DNA of 30,182 bases from an uncultured Clostridium sp. (GTDB lineage Bacteria > Bacillota_I > Bacilli_A > RF39 > UBA660), in NCBI GenBank assembly GCA_945788325.1, contig CALZLL010000004.1, forward strand, positions 1 through 30,182. The letters are read 5' to 3'. Position 1 is the first letter of the stretch. Each line of letters begins with the position of its first letter. The notes below the pieces were generated by a model, which saw nothing but the letters and a program-made list of their open reading frames with translations, searched no databases and was not told the origin of the DNA. Below, piece by piece: positions 14,648 through 22,418 of the stretch. The translations under genes were made by a program, and so were the position numbers.

Positions 14648-16921
14648 ATGTTTGTTAATTTTAATGAAGAAACAAGACATTTATTAAAACAAGCAGAAAA
14701 AGAAAGAGAAGAACTTAAACATCCATATGTTGGTAGTGAACATCTTTTTTTATCTGTATTAAAAGAAAGTAAATTAACTGACATTTTAAAAAAACACAAG
14801 GTCACTTATAAAAAATTTAAAGATAAATTAATAAGTTTAGTAGGAGTAGGAAGTAAAAAAAGCGATTTTATTTTATATACTCCTCTTTTAAAAAGGGTTT
14901 TGGAAAATGCGGTAATAGAAGCAAGAGAAGAAAATAATAAGATAGTTAATCCAGAAATAGTAATTATCTCTATTTTGGATGAAGAAGATGGAATAGCATA
15001 TAGTATTTTAAAAAGTTTAAAGGTTAACGTTGATAAATTATATGGTGATTTAAAAAATAAAAACATAAATAGAAAATTCAAAAAGAAAAAATTACTTTTA
15101 GAGGATATTGGTACTAATTTAACAAAGCTTGCTAAGGAAAATAAATTAGATCCAGTAATAGGAAGAGATAATGAAATAAATAAAACAATAGAAATTTTAC
15201 TTAGAAGAAAGAAGAATAATCCAATATTAATTGGTCCTGCTGGCGTTGGGAAAACTGCCATTGTAGAAGGTATAGCAAATCTTATGGTTAGTGATAAATG
15301 TCCAAGTTTTTTAGAAAATAAAAGAATTATTTCGCTTAATATTTTTTCACTAGTATCTGGAACTAAATATCGCGGAGAGTTTGAAGAAAAAATGAAAACG
15401 GTAATAAAAGAATTAGAGGAAAATGATGATATTATCTTGTTCATTGATGAAGTTCATACCATGGTAGGCGCTGGTGGTGCAGAAGGTGCAATTGATGCAT
15501 CAAACATTCTTAAACCAGCACTAGCTAGAGGAATGATAAGAATAATAGGCGCTACTACCCAAGATGAATATAAAAAATATATTGAGCCAGATGCTGCTTT
15601 GGCAAGAAGATTTCAAATCGTTAACGTGGAAGAACCTAAACATGATGATGTAATAAAAATATTAACCGAAATTAAACCATTGTATGAAAAATATCATAAT
15701 ATAAGAATATCCAATGATTTGATAACCGAAATAGTTGATTTATCAGAAAAATATTTATCTAATAGGTTTGAACCAGATAGATCAATTGATATTTTAGATG
15801 AAGTATGTGCTAAATCATCTATATTAGAAAGTTATGATGAAAGAAAAAAAAGAAATTTAATTGATCGTTTAAATAAAATAAAAAGTGAAAAAATAAACGC
15901 TCTTTCAGTTAAAAATTTTAAAAGAGCATATGATTTAAAAATAGAAGAAAATAAAATTATGTCAGAAATAGATAAAATAATTCCTAATAGAAAAAACGTT
16001 AATAAAGAAGATGTTTTAAACGTAATAAAAAATAAAGGTAATATAAAAGGTATTGGTTTTATTAAAGAAGATAAAGATTATTATGATTCATTGGAAGAAA
16101 AGTTAAATAATAAAATAATAGGACAAGAATCAAATGTAAAAAAAGTAGTTCGATCTTTAAAAAGAAAAAATATCATTAACAAGAAAAAAAGTTATTCTAT
16201 TCTTATAACGGGTAATTCTGGTAGTGGAAAAAGTTTCTTTGCAAAAACTTATTTAAATGAAATAATTGATTCAAAAAACATCATTAAAATAGATTTGGCT
16301 GAATATAAAGAATATCATATGATTAGTAAACTTATAGGAACTACTGCTGGATATTTAGGATATGATAATAAGAATCATGTTTTTGAAAAGGTAAGAACAA
16401 ATCCTTCTTCTGCAATTATGGTAAGTAATTTTGATAAAGCATGTTATGAAGTTCAAGATTTATTTATTAAAATTTTAGCTGATAATTATATAGAAGATGC
16501 AGCTGGTAAGAAAATAGATTTTTCAAATACCATAATAATTTTTACTTGTGAAGAATCAGATTCTACTATGGTTGGGTTTAATACTTTAAGTAAAGAAGAT
16601 TTGTCTTTACCAGATAAATTATTAAGTAATGTCTCGTTACGAATAAAGATGAAAAAACTTAATGAGGAAGATAAAATTAAGATAATAAATCGTAAAGTTG
16701 GTGAATTAATAAAAGAATATAAAGATTTTAATATAAAAGTATCTGATAAATATATTTTTAATTTGTATAATAAATATAAAAATAAAAATAAGTTGTCTAT
16801 AATTATTTCGAAAGTTTTAGAAGCTTTAGAAAATGAAATAATTGATTTAATTATGGATGGTAAAAAAGAAATAAAAGTTGGATTTAATGTGGCATACTCA
16901 TTACCAGAAAAGAGCGTTTAA
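14648..16921 (+). CDS. clpC: ClpC-like Hsp100 unfoldase with a degenerate second ATPase domain
   Basis: AAA+ unfoldase expected to feed proteins to ClpP. Domains in order: ClpC N-domain (about 1-140), AAA-1 with Walker A G196-PAGVG-K202-T, pore loop KYRGEFEEK, Walker B FID267E268 and arginine finger region ALARRF, a middle coiled coil (about 405-440, ClpC-type), then AAA-2. In AAA-2 the Walker A (GNSGSGK528S) and pore loop GYLGYDN remain. The Walker B acids are Ser593-Asn594, the sensor-1 TSN is T633-C-E635, the arginine-finger NR is Ser660-Asn661, and the sensor-2 GAR motif is missing. The ClpP-docking loop VGFN (642-645) is kept. Length 757 against about 810. The ribosome-binding site is AAAGGGG. 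A clpP gene lies about 2 kb downstream on the other strand; ctsR and mcsAB are not in the window. Confidence 0.9.
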   Translation: MFVNFNEETRHLLKQAEKEREELKHPYVGSEHLFLSVLKESKLTDILKKHKVTYKKFKDKLISLVGVGSKKSDFILYTPLLKRVLENAVIEAREENNKIVNPEIVIISILDEEDGIAYSILKSLKVNVDKLYGDLKNKNINRKFKKKKLLLEDIGTNLTKLAKENKLDPVIGRDNEINKTIEILLRRKKNNPILIGPAGVGKTAIVEGIANLMVSDKCPSFLENKRIISLNIFSLVSGTKYRGEFEEKMKTVIKELEENDDIILFIDEVHTMVGAGGAEGAIDASNILKPALARGMIRIIGATTQDEYKKYIEPDAALARRFQIVNVEEPKHDDVIKILTEIKPLYEKYHNIRISNDLITEIVDLSEKYLSNRFEPDRSIDILDEVCAKSSILESYDERKKRNLIDRLNKIKSEKINALSVKNFKRAYDLKIEENKIMSEIDKIIPNRKNVNKEDVLNVIKNKGNIKGIGFIKEDKDYYDSLEEKLNNKIIGQESNVKKVVRSLKRKNIINKKKSYSILITGNSGSGKSFFAKTYLNEIIDSKNIIKIDLAEYKEYHMISKLIGTTAGYLGYDNKNHVFEKVRTNPSSAIMVSNFDKACYEVQDLFIKILADNYIEDAAGKKIDFSNTIIIFTCEESDSTMVGFNTLSKEDLSLPDKLLSNVSLRIKMKKLNEEDKIKIINRKVGELIKEYKDFNIKVSDKYIFNLYNKYKNKNKLSIIISKVLEALENEIIDLIMDGKKEIKVGFNVAYSLPEKSV

Positions 16922-16931
16922 TCGCTTTTTT
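16908..16931 (+). terminator. Terminator of clpC
   Basis: AAAAGAGCG (16908-16916) pairs with CGCTTTTTT (16923-16931), with one G-T pair, around a TTTAAT loop. The loop contains most of the stop codon. Confidence 0.75.
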
Positions 16932-16933
16932 AT

Positions 16934-16966
16934 TTGCTTCTTTTTACTTTTATTGTATAATATAAT
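16934..16966 (+). promoter_or_regulatory. Promoter of cysS
   Basis: TTGCTT (16934-16939), a 16-base spacer and TATAAT (16956-16961), with a second TATAAT overlapping at 16961-16966. The proximity of these to 16975 favours the ATG at 16990 as the cysS start. Confidence 0.6.
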
Positions 16967-16989
16967 GTATAGAAATGGATGTGAATAGT

Positions 16990-18390
16990 ATGAAATTATA
17001 TAATACTCTTACAAAAAAAGTTGAAGAATTTATACCACATGAAGAAGGAAAAATAAAGATGTATACATGTGGTCCAACGGTATATCACTATCAACATATT
17101 GGTAATTTAAGAACTTATATAACTGAAGATATTTTTGAAAAGACATTTAAATATTTGGGTTATGAAGTAAAAAGAGTTATGAATATAACTGATGTTGGTC
17201 ACTTAAAGAGTGATGGTGATACTGGTGAAGATAAAATGGCTATTGCCATGGAACGTGAGCATAAATCTTCTAAAGAAATAGCAGAATTTTATACTAATGA
17301 ATTTAAAAAAGATTGTGATTTAGTTAATATCAAGTGGCCTGAAATAGTTGTTCCTGCAACTGAAGAGATAGATATGTATATTAAAATAATAACAAAATTA
17401 TTAAATGACGGATATGCATACGAAAGTAATGGAAATATATATTTTGATACGTCTAAATATAGCAAGTATTATGAACTATCTGGAAGAAATGCAGAAGATT
17501 TAATAGTGGCAAGTAGAAATGATGTTGAAGAAGATACTAATAAAAAAAATCCGGCAGACTTTGTTCTTTGGTTTACTAATTCAAAGTTTGGGAATCAAGA
17601 ATTACAATGGGATAGTCCTTTTGGAAGAGGTTTTCCTGGATGGCATATTGAATGCTCTGGTATATCAATAAAATACTTAGGTGAGTATCTAGACTTACAT
17701 TTTGGCGCAGAAGATGCTGTTTTTCCACATCACACAAATGAAATAGCACAAAGCGAAGCATACTTAGGACATAAATGGTGTAATTGTTGGATACATTTGT
17801 CATGGCTTTTAACTAATAATATTAAGATGAGCAAAAGTCTTGGACATATTCTTACCGTATCTAAATTAAAAGAAGAAGGTTATAATCCCCTTTCATTTAG
17901 ATATTTCATATTAAACACATATTATCATAAGCAAGTTAACTTTACCTACGAATTACTTGATCAAGCTCAAAATGCTTATTTAAAATTATTAAATAAAATT
18001 TCTTTGATTGAAGAAACTGGAGACTTAGAAAAAGAAAATTATGAAAAGTATGATAATAAATTTAAAGAATATTTATCTAATGATTTAAATACATCAAATG
18101 CTTTATCTTTGTTATATGAACTTATAAAAGATGAAAATGTATCTGGTGCAACAAAGTTAAAATTAATATCATCATGGGATAAAGTATTTAGTTTAGATCT
18201 TTTAAATAAAAATGATGATAATGATTTAGATGATGAATTTATTAAATACATTGAAGAAAAAATTAACATTAGAAGTGAAGCTAAAAAAAATAAAGATTTT
18301 ATCTTAGCTGATGAAATAAGAAAAGAACTTTTAGAAAAAGGTATTGAATTAAAAGATACTAGGGAAGGAACAATTTGGAATAAAATATAG
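16990..18390 (+). CDS. cysS: Cysteinyl-tRNA synthetase
   Basis: Class I synthetase that charges tRNA-Cys with cysteine using ATP. The class I signatures are present as HIGN (in place of HIGH, about residues 35-38) and KMSKS (about 280-284, NIKMSKSLG). Zinc ligands are visible in YTCGPTV and HIECSG and in the FPHHTNEIAQSE segment. The start is taken at 16990, giving 466 residues that begin MKLYNTLTKK like the family, with GGATGTG as ribosome-binding site; the upstream in-frame ATG at 16975 adds only MDVNS and overlaps that site. The C-terminal DALR-type tail ends DTREGTIWN. No serine acetyltransferase or mrnC neighbours are seen, unlike in Bacillus. Confidence 0.96.
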   Translation: MKLYNTLTKKVEEFIPHEEGKIKMYTCGPTVYHYQHIGNLRTYITEDIFEKTFKYLGYEVKRVMNITDVGHLKSDGDTGEDKMAIAMEREHKSSKEIAEFYTNEFKKDCDLVNIKWPEIVVPATEEIDMYIKIITKLLNDGYAYESNGNIYFDTSKYSKYYELSGRNAEDLIVASRNDVEEDTNKKNPADFVLWFTNSKFGNQELQWDSPFGRGFPGWHIECSGISIKYLGEYLDLHFGAEDAVFPHHTNEIAQSEAYLGHKWCNCWIHLSWLLTNNIKMSKSLGHILTVSKLKEEGYNPLSFRYFILNTYYHKQVNFTYELLDQAQNAYLKLLNKISLIEETGDLEKENYEKYDNKFKEYLSNDLNTSNALSLLYELIKDENVSGATKLKLISSWDKVFSLDLLNKNDDNDLDDEFIKYIEEKINIRSEAKKNKDFILADEIRKELLEKGIELKDTREGTIWNKI

Positions 18391-18405
18391 AATAAAAAAA
18401 CAATT

Positions 18406-18411
18406 TATAAT
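18406..18411 (+). promoter_or_regulatory. -10 element for the CmpB-family gene
   Basis: TATAAT overlaps the first possible ATG (18410), which supports the downstream ATG at 18434 as the real start. No convincing -35 is visible. Confidence 0.45.
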
Positions 18412-18433
18412 GCATACTAATATCGGTGATAAT

Positions 18434-18940
18434 ATGTATTATTTAAATTGTTTTTTTATTTATTCTATATTAGGTCATTTAATGGAAACTATTACTGCGT
18501 TAATAACTGGTAATGGTTTTAAAAGTGGTTTTTTATATGGTTGGTGGACTCCTGTTTATGGAATAGGTGCAGTAACAATATTATTTGTATCAGAATATTT
18601 ATTTAAAAATCTTCATATGCATAGGTTTTGGGAAACGATAGTAATGTTTTTTGTTGTTGGAATAGTATTATCAACACTAGAAGCATTAGGTGGAATTTTA
18701 ATTGAAAAAATATTTGGCATCGTTTTTTGGGATTATTCTAATCAAAAGTTTCATATAGGTCATTATATATCACTAGAAATGACCTTGGTTTGGGGAGTAG
18801 CTAGTGTTATATTTGTTTATGTTATTCATCCTTTGCTTAAGGGGTTAATTAAAAAAATTCCAGCTTGGGTAACTATAATATTAATTTTATTATTCTTATT
18901 TGATTGTACAAAAACATTTGTTGATAAAAGAAAAAGTTAA
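18434..18940 (+). CDS. Putative membrane protein of the ABC_trans_CmpB family
   Basis: A 168-residue protein with about five membrane spans. It shows the family's features: G-H-L-M-E-x-I near the start of span 1, GFLYGWWTPVYGIGAV (about 32-47), STLEALGGILIEKIFG, FWDYSNQKFHIG (about 103-114) and VYVIHPL. These proteins (Pfam name: putative ABC-transporter type IV) have no proven role. The ATG at 18434 is preferred because GGTGAT (18425-18430) lies just upstream and the promoter -10 lies at 18406-18411; the longer frame would add MHTNIGDN. It is transcribed alone and faces clpP, with a shared terminator. Confidence 0.82.
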   Translation: MYYLNCFFIYSILGHLMETITALITGNGFKSGFLYGWWTPVYGIGAVTILFVSEYLFKNLHMHRFWETIVMFFVVGIVLSTLEALGGILIEKIFGIVFWDYSNQKFHIGHYISLEMTLVWGVASVIFVYVIHPLLKGLIKKIPAWVTIILILLFLFDCTKTFVDKRKS

Positions 18941-18964
18941 AAAAGCTTCCGTAAGGAAGTTTTT
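18941..18964. terminator. Bidirectional terminator between the CmpB-family gene and clpP
   Basis: CTTCC (18946-18950) and GGAAG (18955-18959) around GTAA, extended by a G-T pair and A-T pairs, giving T-runs on both strands between convergent genes. Confidence 0.8.
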
Positions 18965-19532
18965 ATAATATCTTATCTACAAGACCATATTCCAATGCTT
19001 CTTTAGCGGTTAGATAATGGTCTCTTTCTGTATCTTTTTCAATTTTTTTTATATCTTGGTTTGTTTTATCTGCTAATATCTTATTTAATTTATTTCTTAA
19101 ATAAAGAATTCTATCCGCTACAATTTTTATTTCGGTAGCTTGACCATTTACACCACCTAATGGTTGGTGAATCATAACTTCACTATTAGGAAGGATGTAT
19201 CTTTTTCCTTTTTCTCCGCTAGCTAGTAATACCGAAGCCATTGAAGCAGCCATACCTACGCATATTGTTGAAACGTTACTTTTTATAAAGTTCATCGTGT
19301 CATATATGGCCATTCCGGCGGTAATACTACCTCCTGGACTATTTATGTACATACTTATATCGTCGTTTGATTTAGAATCCAAAAATAATAATTCGCCAAT
19401 AACCGTGTTAGCTAAATCATCATCAATTTCTCCGCTAATAAAAATAATTCTATCTTTTAATAATCTAGAATATATGTCATAAGATCTTTCTACACCATGA
19501 TTTTTTTCAATAATACTAGGAATTAAATTCAT
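18963..19532 (-). CDS. clpP: ATP-dependent Clp protease proteolytic subunit
   Basis: Serine peptidase that forms the double-heptamer chamber of the Clp protease. The catalytic triad is complete and at the positions of the E. coli enzyme: Ser97 (AASMA), His122 (MIHQP) and Asp171 (ERDHYL). The INSPGGSI segment (64-70) and IVADRIL helix are also typical. Length is 189 residues, standard. On the minus strand the start is preceded by GGGTGAT. A TATACT/TACATAAT-like -10 region lies around 19550-19575. No CtsR heptad repeat (GGTCAAA-type) was seen upstream. The likely partner is the ClpC-like unfoldase encoded about 2 kb upstream on the plus strand. Confidence 0.97.
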   Translation of the reverse strand: MNLIPSIIEKNHGVERSYDIYSRLLKDRIIFISGEIDDDLANTVIGELLFLDSKSNDDISMYINSPGGSITAGMAIYDTMNFIKSNVSTICVGMAASMASVLLASGEKGKRYILPNSEVMIHQPLGGVNGQATEIKIVADRILYLRNKLNKILADKTNQDIKKIEKDTERDHYLTAKEALEYGLVDKIL

Positions 19533-19610
19533 ATTTTTATCACCCTAATAATATTATGTATAGTATACTTGTATTTATTATAAAAATATTGTGACTTTTT
19601 TCTTCATTTT

Positions 19611-19619
19611 TGGTAAAAT
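19611..19619 (+). promoter_or_regulatory. Extended -10 promoter of the nucleoside kinase gene
   Basis: TGG-TAAAAT, 25 bases before the start at 19645. Divergent from clpP, whose promoter shares this 112-base gap. Confidence 0.5.
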
Positions 19620-19644
19620 ACTATTAGAATAAAGGGTGATAGGT

Positions 19645-21303
19645 ATGGCTAATATTAAAATAAAACATAAAGACGAACAATATGAATATGAAAAAGGTAC
19701 TACGCTTCTTGATATAGCTAAAGATTTTAAAAAAGATTATGAAAGCGAAATAATAGCAGCTTTGGTAAATAATAGATTGGTATCTTTAGAAACTAAGATG
19801 ACAAGAAGTGGAAATGTTGAATTTTTAGATGCAACAACCCCTCTTGGAAATAGAACATACGTAAGAGGTTTATATTTTTTATTTATAAAGGCAGTTAAGG
19901 ATGTTTTAAATTGTGACGTTAAAATAATGCATCTTGTAGGAGATGGAGTATATTGCGAAATTTTAACTAATAATCTTATATCTGAAGTTACCGTTGAAAA
20001 GATAAAGTTAAAAATGCGTGATTTAGTCGAAGAAAAGTTGCCAATAACTAAAATAACGGTATCAAGACTCGATGCAATAGACTATTTTACTAAGGTGAAT
20101 CAACCCGATAAAGCTGAATCGTTAAGATTTATTAGTAATTCTAGTATAAGTCTTTACAAATTAGATGATACCTTAGATTATTTTTATGGTGTTTTACCAT
20201 GTAATACAAGCTATTTAACTAAGTTTAACGTTAAGTATCTAAAAGAAAATAAAGTAATATTATTACCACCATATGTATTTTTATCAGAAGAAAAATTAAA
20301 ATTTGAAAAAAACGAAAAATTAATAAGAGCAATCGAAAGAAATGATATTTATTTAAATAATTTAAAAATAAATACTTCAGTTGATCTTAATAATACTATA
20401 TCAACTGGAAAGTATGGTGACATAATAAGAATGACTGAGGTTATTCAAAACAATAGAATGTTTGAAATAGTTGATAAAATAACTAAGAATAAAGACTTAA
20501 AAATAGTGTTAATAACTGGCCCTTCTTCATCTGGTAAGACAACGACTTCAAAAAAGTTATCTTTGTTTATGAGAAGCAAAGGTTTTGAACCAATTCCAAT
20601 TTCAGTTGATGATTTTTATACTGACATGAAAGATAGGGTACTTGATAAAAATGGTAAACCTGAAATAGAAAGAATAGAAGCTTTTGATACTAATCAGTTT
20701 AATAAAAAAATTTCTGAATTATTAGATGGTAAAGAAGTAGTTTTACCAAAGTATAATTTTATTGAGGGTAAACAAGAGTTTAATGATAAAAATAAAATAA
20801 AAATGAAGGATAATAGTATTTTAATAATAGAAGGTATTCATGCTTTTAATGAGAAGTTAACAGAGATGATTCCAAGCAAGAATAAATTTAAACTGTATAT
20901 ATGTCCTTTAACCCCAATTTCAATAGATAATCATAACTTATTTAAAATGACTGATAATAGACTTTTAAGAAGAATTGTAAGAGATAATAGAACACGTGGT
21001 GCATCTGCCTCTCAAACGCTTAAAATGTGGAAAAAGGTAAGAGAAATAGAAGAAGAAATGATTGTTCCATATTCTAACGAAGCTGACGAAATTTTTAATA
21101 CGTCATTAATGTATGAACTAGGTGTTTTAAAAACTTATGCAGAACCACTTTTGTTTTCAGTGGCAGAAGATGATCCAAATTATGATGACGCAATAAGATT
21201 AATTAACATGTTTAGGGTAATTCTTGGAATTCCAAGTGATGATGTACCAAATGATTCAATAATTAGAGAATTTATTGGTGGAAGTTGTTTTAAAGATTTA
21301 TAA
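19645..21303 (+). CDS. TGS-domain uridine/nucleoside kinase
   Basis: A 552-residue protein of the fused kinase group often annotated as uridine kinase or threonyl-tRNA-synthetase-like. A TGS domain (about 1-62) and a region resembling the synthetase editing (SAD) domain (about 60-220) precede a P-loop kinase domain. Walker A is G292-PSSSG-K298-TT, followed by ISVDDFY (about 318-324) and IIEGIHAFN (about 395-403), as in uridine kinase and phosphoribulokinase. It lacks the catalytic core and anticodon domain of a synthetase. The ATG at 19645 follows GGGTGAT (19634-19640); an upstream in-frame GTG lies inside that site. Phosphorylation of uridine/cytidine is the likely reaction but substrate is not proven for this group. 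Next is gap, 32 bases on, with its own promoter. Confidence 0.87.
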   Translation: MANIKIKHKDEQYEYEKGTTLLDIAKDFKKDYESEIIAALVNNRLVSLETKMTRSGNVEFLDATTPLGNRTYVRGLYFLFIKAVKDVLNCDVKIMHLVGDGVYCEILTNNLISEVTVEKIKLKMRDLVEEKLPITKITVSRLDAIDYFTKVNQPDKAESLRFISNSSISLYKLDDTLDYFYGVLPCNTSYLTKFNVKYLKENKVILLPPYVFLSEEKLKFEKNEKLIRAIERNDIYLNNLKINTSVDLNNTISTGKYGDIIRMTEVIQNNRMFEIVDKITKNKDLKIVLITGPSSSGKTTTSKKLSLFMRSKGFEPIPISVDDFYTDMKDRVLDKNGKPEIERIEAFDTNQFNKKISELLDGKEVVLPKYNFIEGKQEFNDKNKIKMKDNSILIIEGIHAFNEKLTEMIPSKNKFKLYICPLTPISIDNHNLFKMTDNRLLRRIVRDNRTRGASASQTLKMWKKVREIEEEMIVPYSNEADEIFNTSLMYELGVLKTYAEPLLFSVAEDDPNYDDAIRLINMFRVILGIPSDDVPNDSIIREFIGGSCFKDL

Positions 21304-21304
21304 A

Positions 21305-21313
21305 TGGTACAAT
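21305..21313 (+). promoter_or_regulatory. Extended -10 promoter of gap
   Basis: TGG-TACAAT directly after the kinase stop codon, 22 bases before the gap ATG. The leader holds a strong AGGAGG ribosome-binding site. Confidence 0.5.
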
Positions 21314-21335
21314 ATATTCATAGGAGGATGATAAA

Positions 21336-22361
21336 ATGGCAATTAAAGTTGCAATTAATGGTTTTGGAAGAATAGGAAGATTAGTATTTAGAATTATGCA
21401 AGAAGATCCATCTTTTGATGTTGTTGCTATAAATGACTTAACTGATGCTGCCCAACTTGCTTACTTACTTAAGTATGATACTTCACATAGAAGGTATAGA
21501 ACTGATGAAATAACTAATGATGATGAAAACATTATAATAAACAAAGATAAAATAAGAATCTATGCTGAACCTGATCCTATTAATTTACCATGGAAGGACT
21601 TAGGAATTGATGTTGTGTTTGAATGTACTGGATTTTTTACTAGTCAAGAAAAGGCAATGGCACACATAGATGCTGGTGCTAAAAAGGTTATTATTTCAGC
21701 GCCTGCTAAAGGTGATTTAAAAACAATTGTTTATAACGTAAATCATGAAACATTAACTGGCGAAGAAAAAGTAATTAGTGCTGCTAGTTGTACAACTAAT
21801 TGTTTAGCACCTGTAATGAAATTATTATGTGATAATTATGGTGTTGAAAAAGGATTTATGACGACGGTTCATGCGTACACTAACGATCAAGCCACTTTAG
21901 ACGTAGCTCATAAGAAGGGTCATATGGCTAGAAGGGGTCGTGCTGCTGCTGCAAACATTGTTCCATCATCAACTGGTGCTGCTAGTGCAATAGGTCTTGT
22001 TATTCCTGAATTAAAGGGAAAATTAGATGGAACTGCAATGCGCGTTCCTGTTACTACTGGTTCGGTAGTAGATTTAACCTTAGAATTAAAACGTAAAGTT
22101 ACTATAGAAGAAATAAATGAATTATTTAAAAATAATGAAAATGAAACAATTAAATACACAGAAGATCCCATTGTATCAAGTGATATAATAGGAATGCGTT
22201 GTGGAGCTTTAGTAGATGGACTTTTAACTAACATTGTTGAAGTAGACGGAAAACAATTAGTTAAGGTTGTTGCTTGGTATGATAATGAGATGAGTTATTC
22301 GGCTCAGATGGTTAGAACTGCTAAGTATTTTGCAAGCAAAGTAAACACTAAAAAAAATTAG
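21336..22361 (+). CDS. gap: Glyceraldehyde-3-phosphate dehydrogenase
   Basis: Glycolytic enzyme that converts glyceraldehyde 3-phosphate, phosphate and NAD to 1,3-bisphosphoglycerate. The NAD-binding INGFGRIGR (8-16) and the catalytic SCTTNCL with Cys152 are intact. The segment VVAINDLTD (about 29-37) is like catabolic, NAD-preferring GapA of Bacillus rather than NADP-using GapB. The end WYDNEMSYS is typical. Length 341 is normal. It has its own promoter and terminator, so is separated from pgk and tpiA, which lie beyond an inserted surface-protein gene. No cggR-type repressor gene is adjacent. Confidence 0.97.
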   Translation: MAIKVAINGFGRIGRLVFRIMQEDPSFDVVAINDLTDAAQLAYLLKYDTSHRRYRTDEITNDDENIIINKDKIRIYAEPDPINLPWKDLGIDVVFECTGFFTSQEKAMAHIDAGAKKVIISAPAKGDLKTIVYNVNHETLTGEEKVISAASCTTNCLAPVMKLLCDNYGVEKGFMTTVHAYTNDQATLDVAHKKGHMARRGRAAAANIVPSSTGAASAIGLVIPELKGKLDGTAMRVPVTTGSVVDLTLELKRKVTIEEINELFKNNENETIKYTEDPIVSSDIIGMRCGALVDGLLTNIVEVDGKQLVKVVAWYDNEMSYSAQMVRTAKYFASKVNTKKN

Positions 22362-22372
22362 TGTTTTTTTTT
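22343..22372 (+). terminator. Terminator of gap
   Basis: A 9-bp stem (AAACACTAA 22343-22351, TTAGTGTTT 22358-22366) with an A6 loop and a long T-run. The gap stop codon (22359-22361) is in the right arm. Confidence 0.87.
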
Positions 22373-22381
22373 ATTTAAAAA

Positions 22382-22390
22382 TGTTATAAT
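22382..22390 (+). promoter_or_regulatory. Extended -10 promoter of the Ig-domain surface protein
   Basis: TGT-TATAAT, 29 bases before the start at 22419. The leader has AGGTGGTGA as ribosome-binding site. Confidence 0.65.
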
Positions 22391-22418
22391 ATAATCAATA
22401 AGATAGGTGGTGACTAGT

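Noticed and set aside
14806..15444. A 212-codon open frame on the minus strand inside clpC
   Set aside because: It is antisense to the conserved ClpC N-domain and AAA-1, has no ribosome-binding site or recognisable domain, and its composition (Ile, Leu, Ser, Phe rich) is that of a reversed AT-rich gene.
19533..19644. CtsR operator at clpP or clpC
   Set aside because: No GGTCAAA-type tandem heptads were found in the clpP upstream gap or before 14648.
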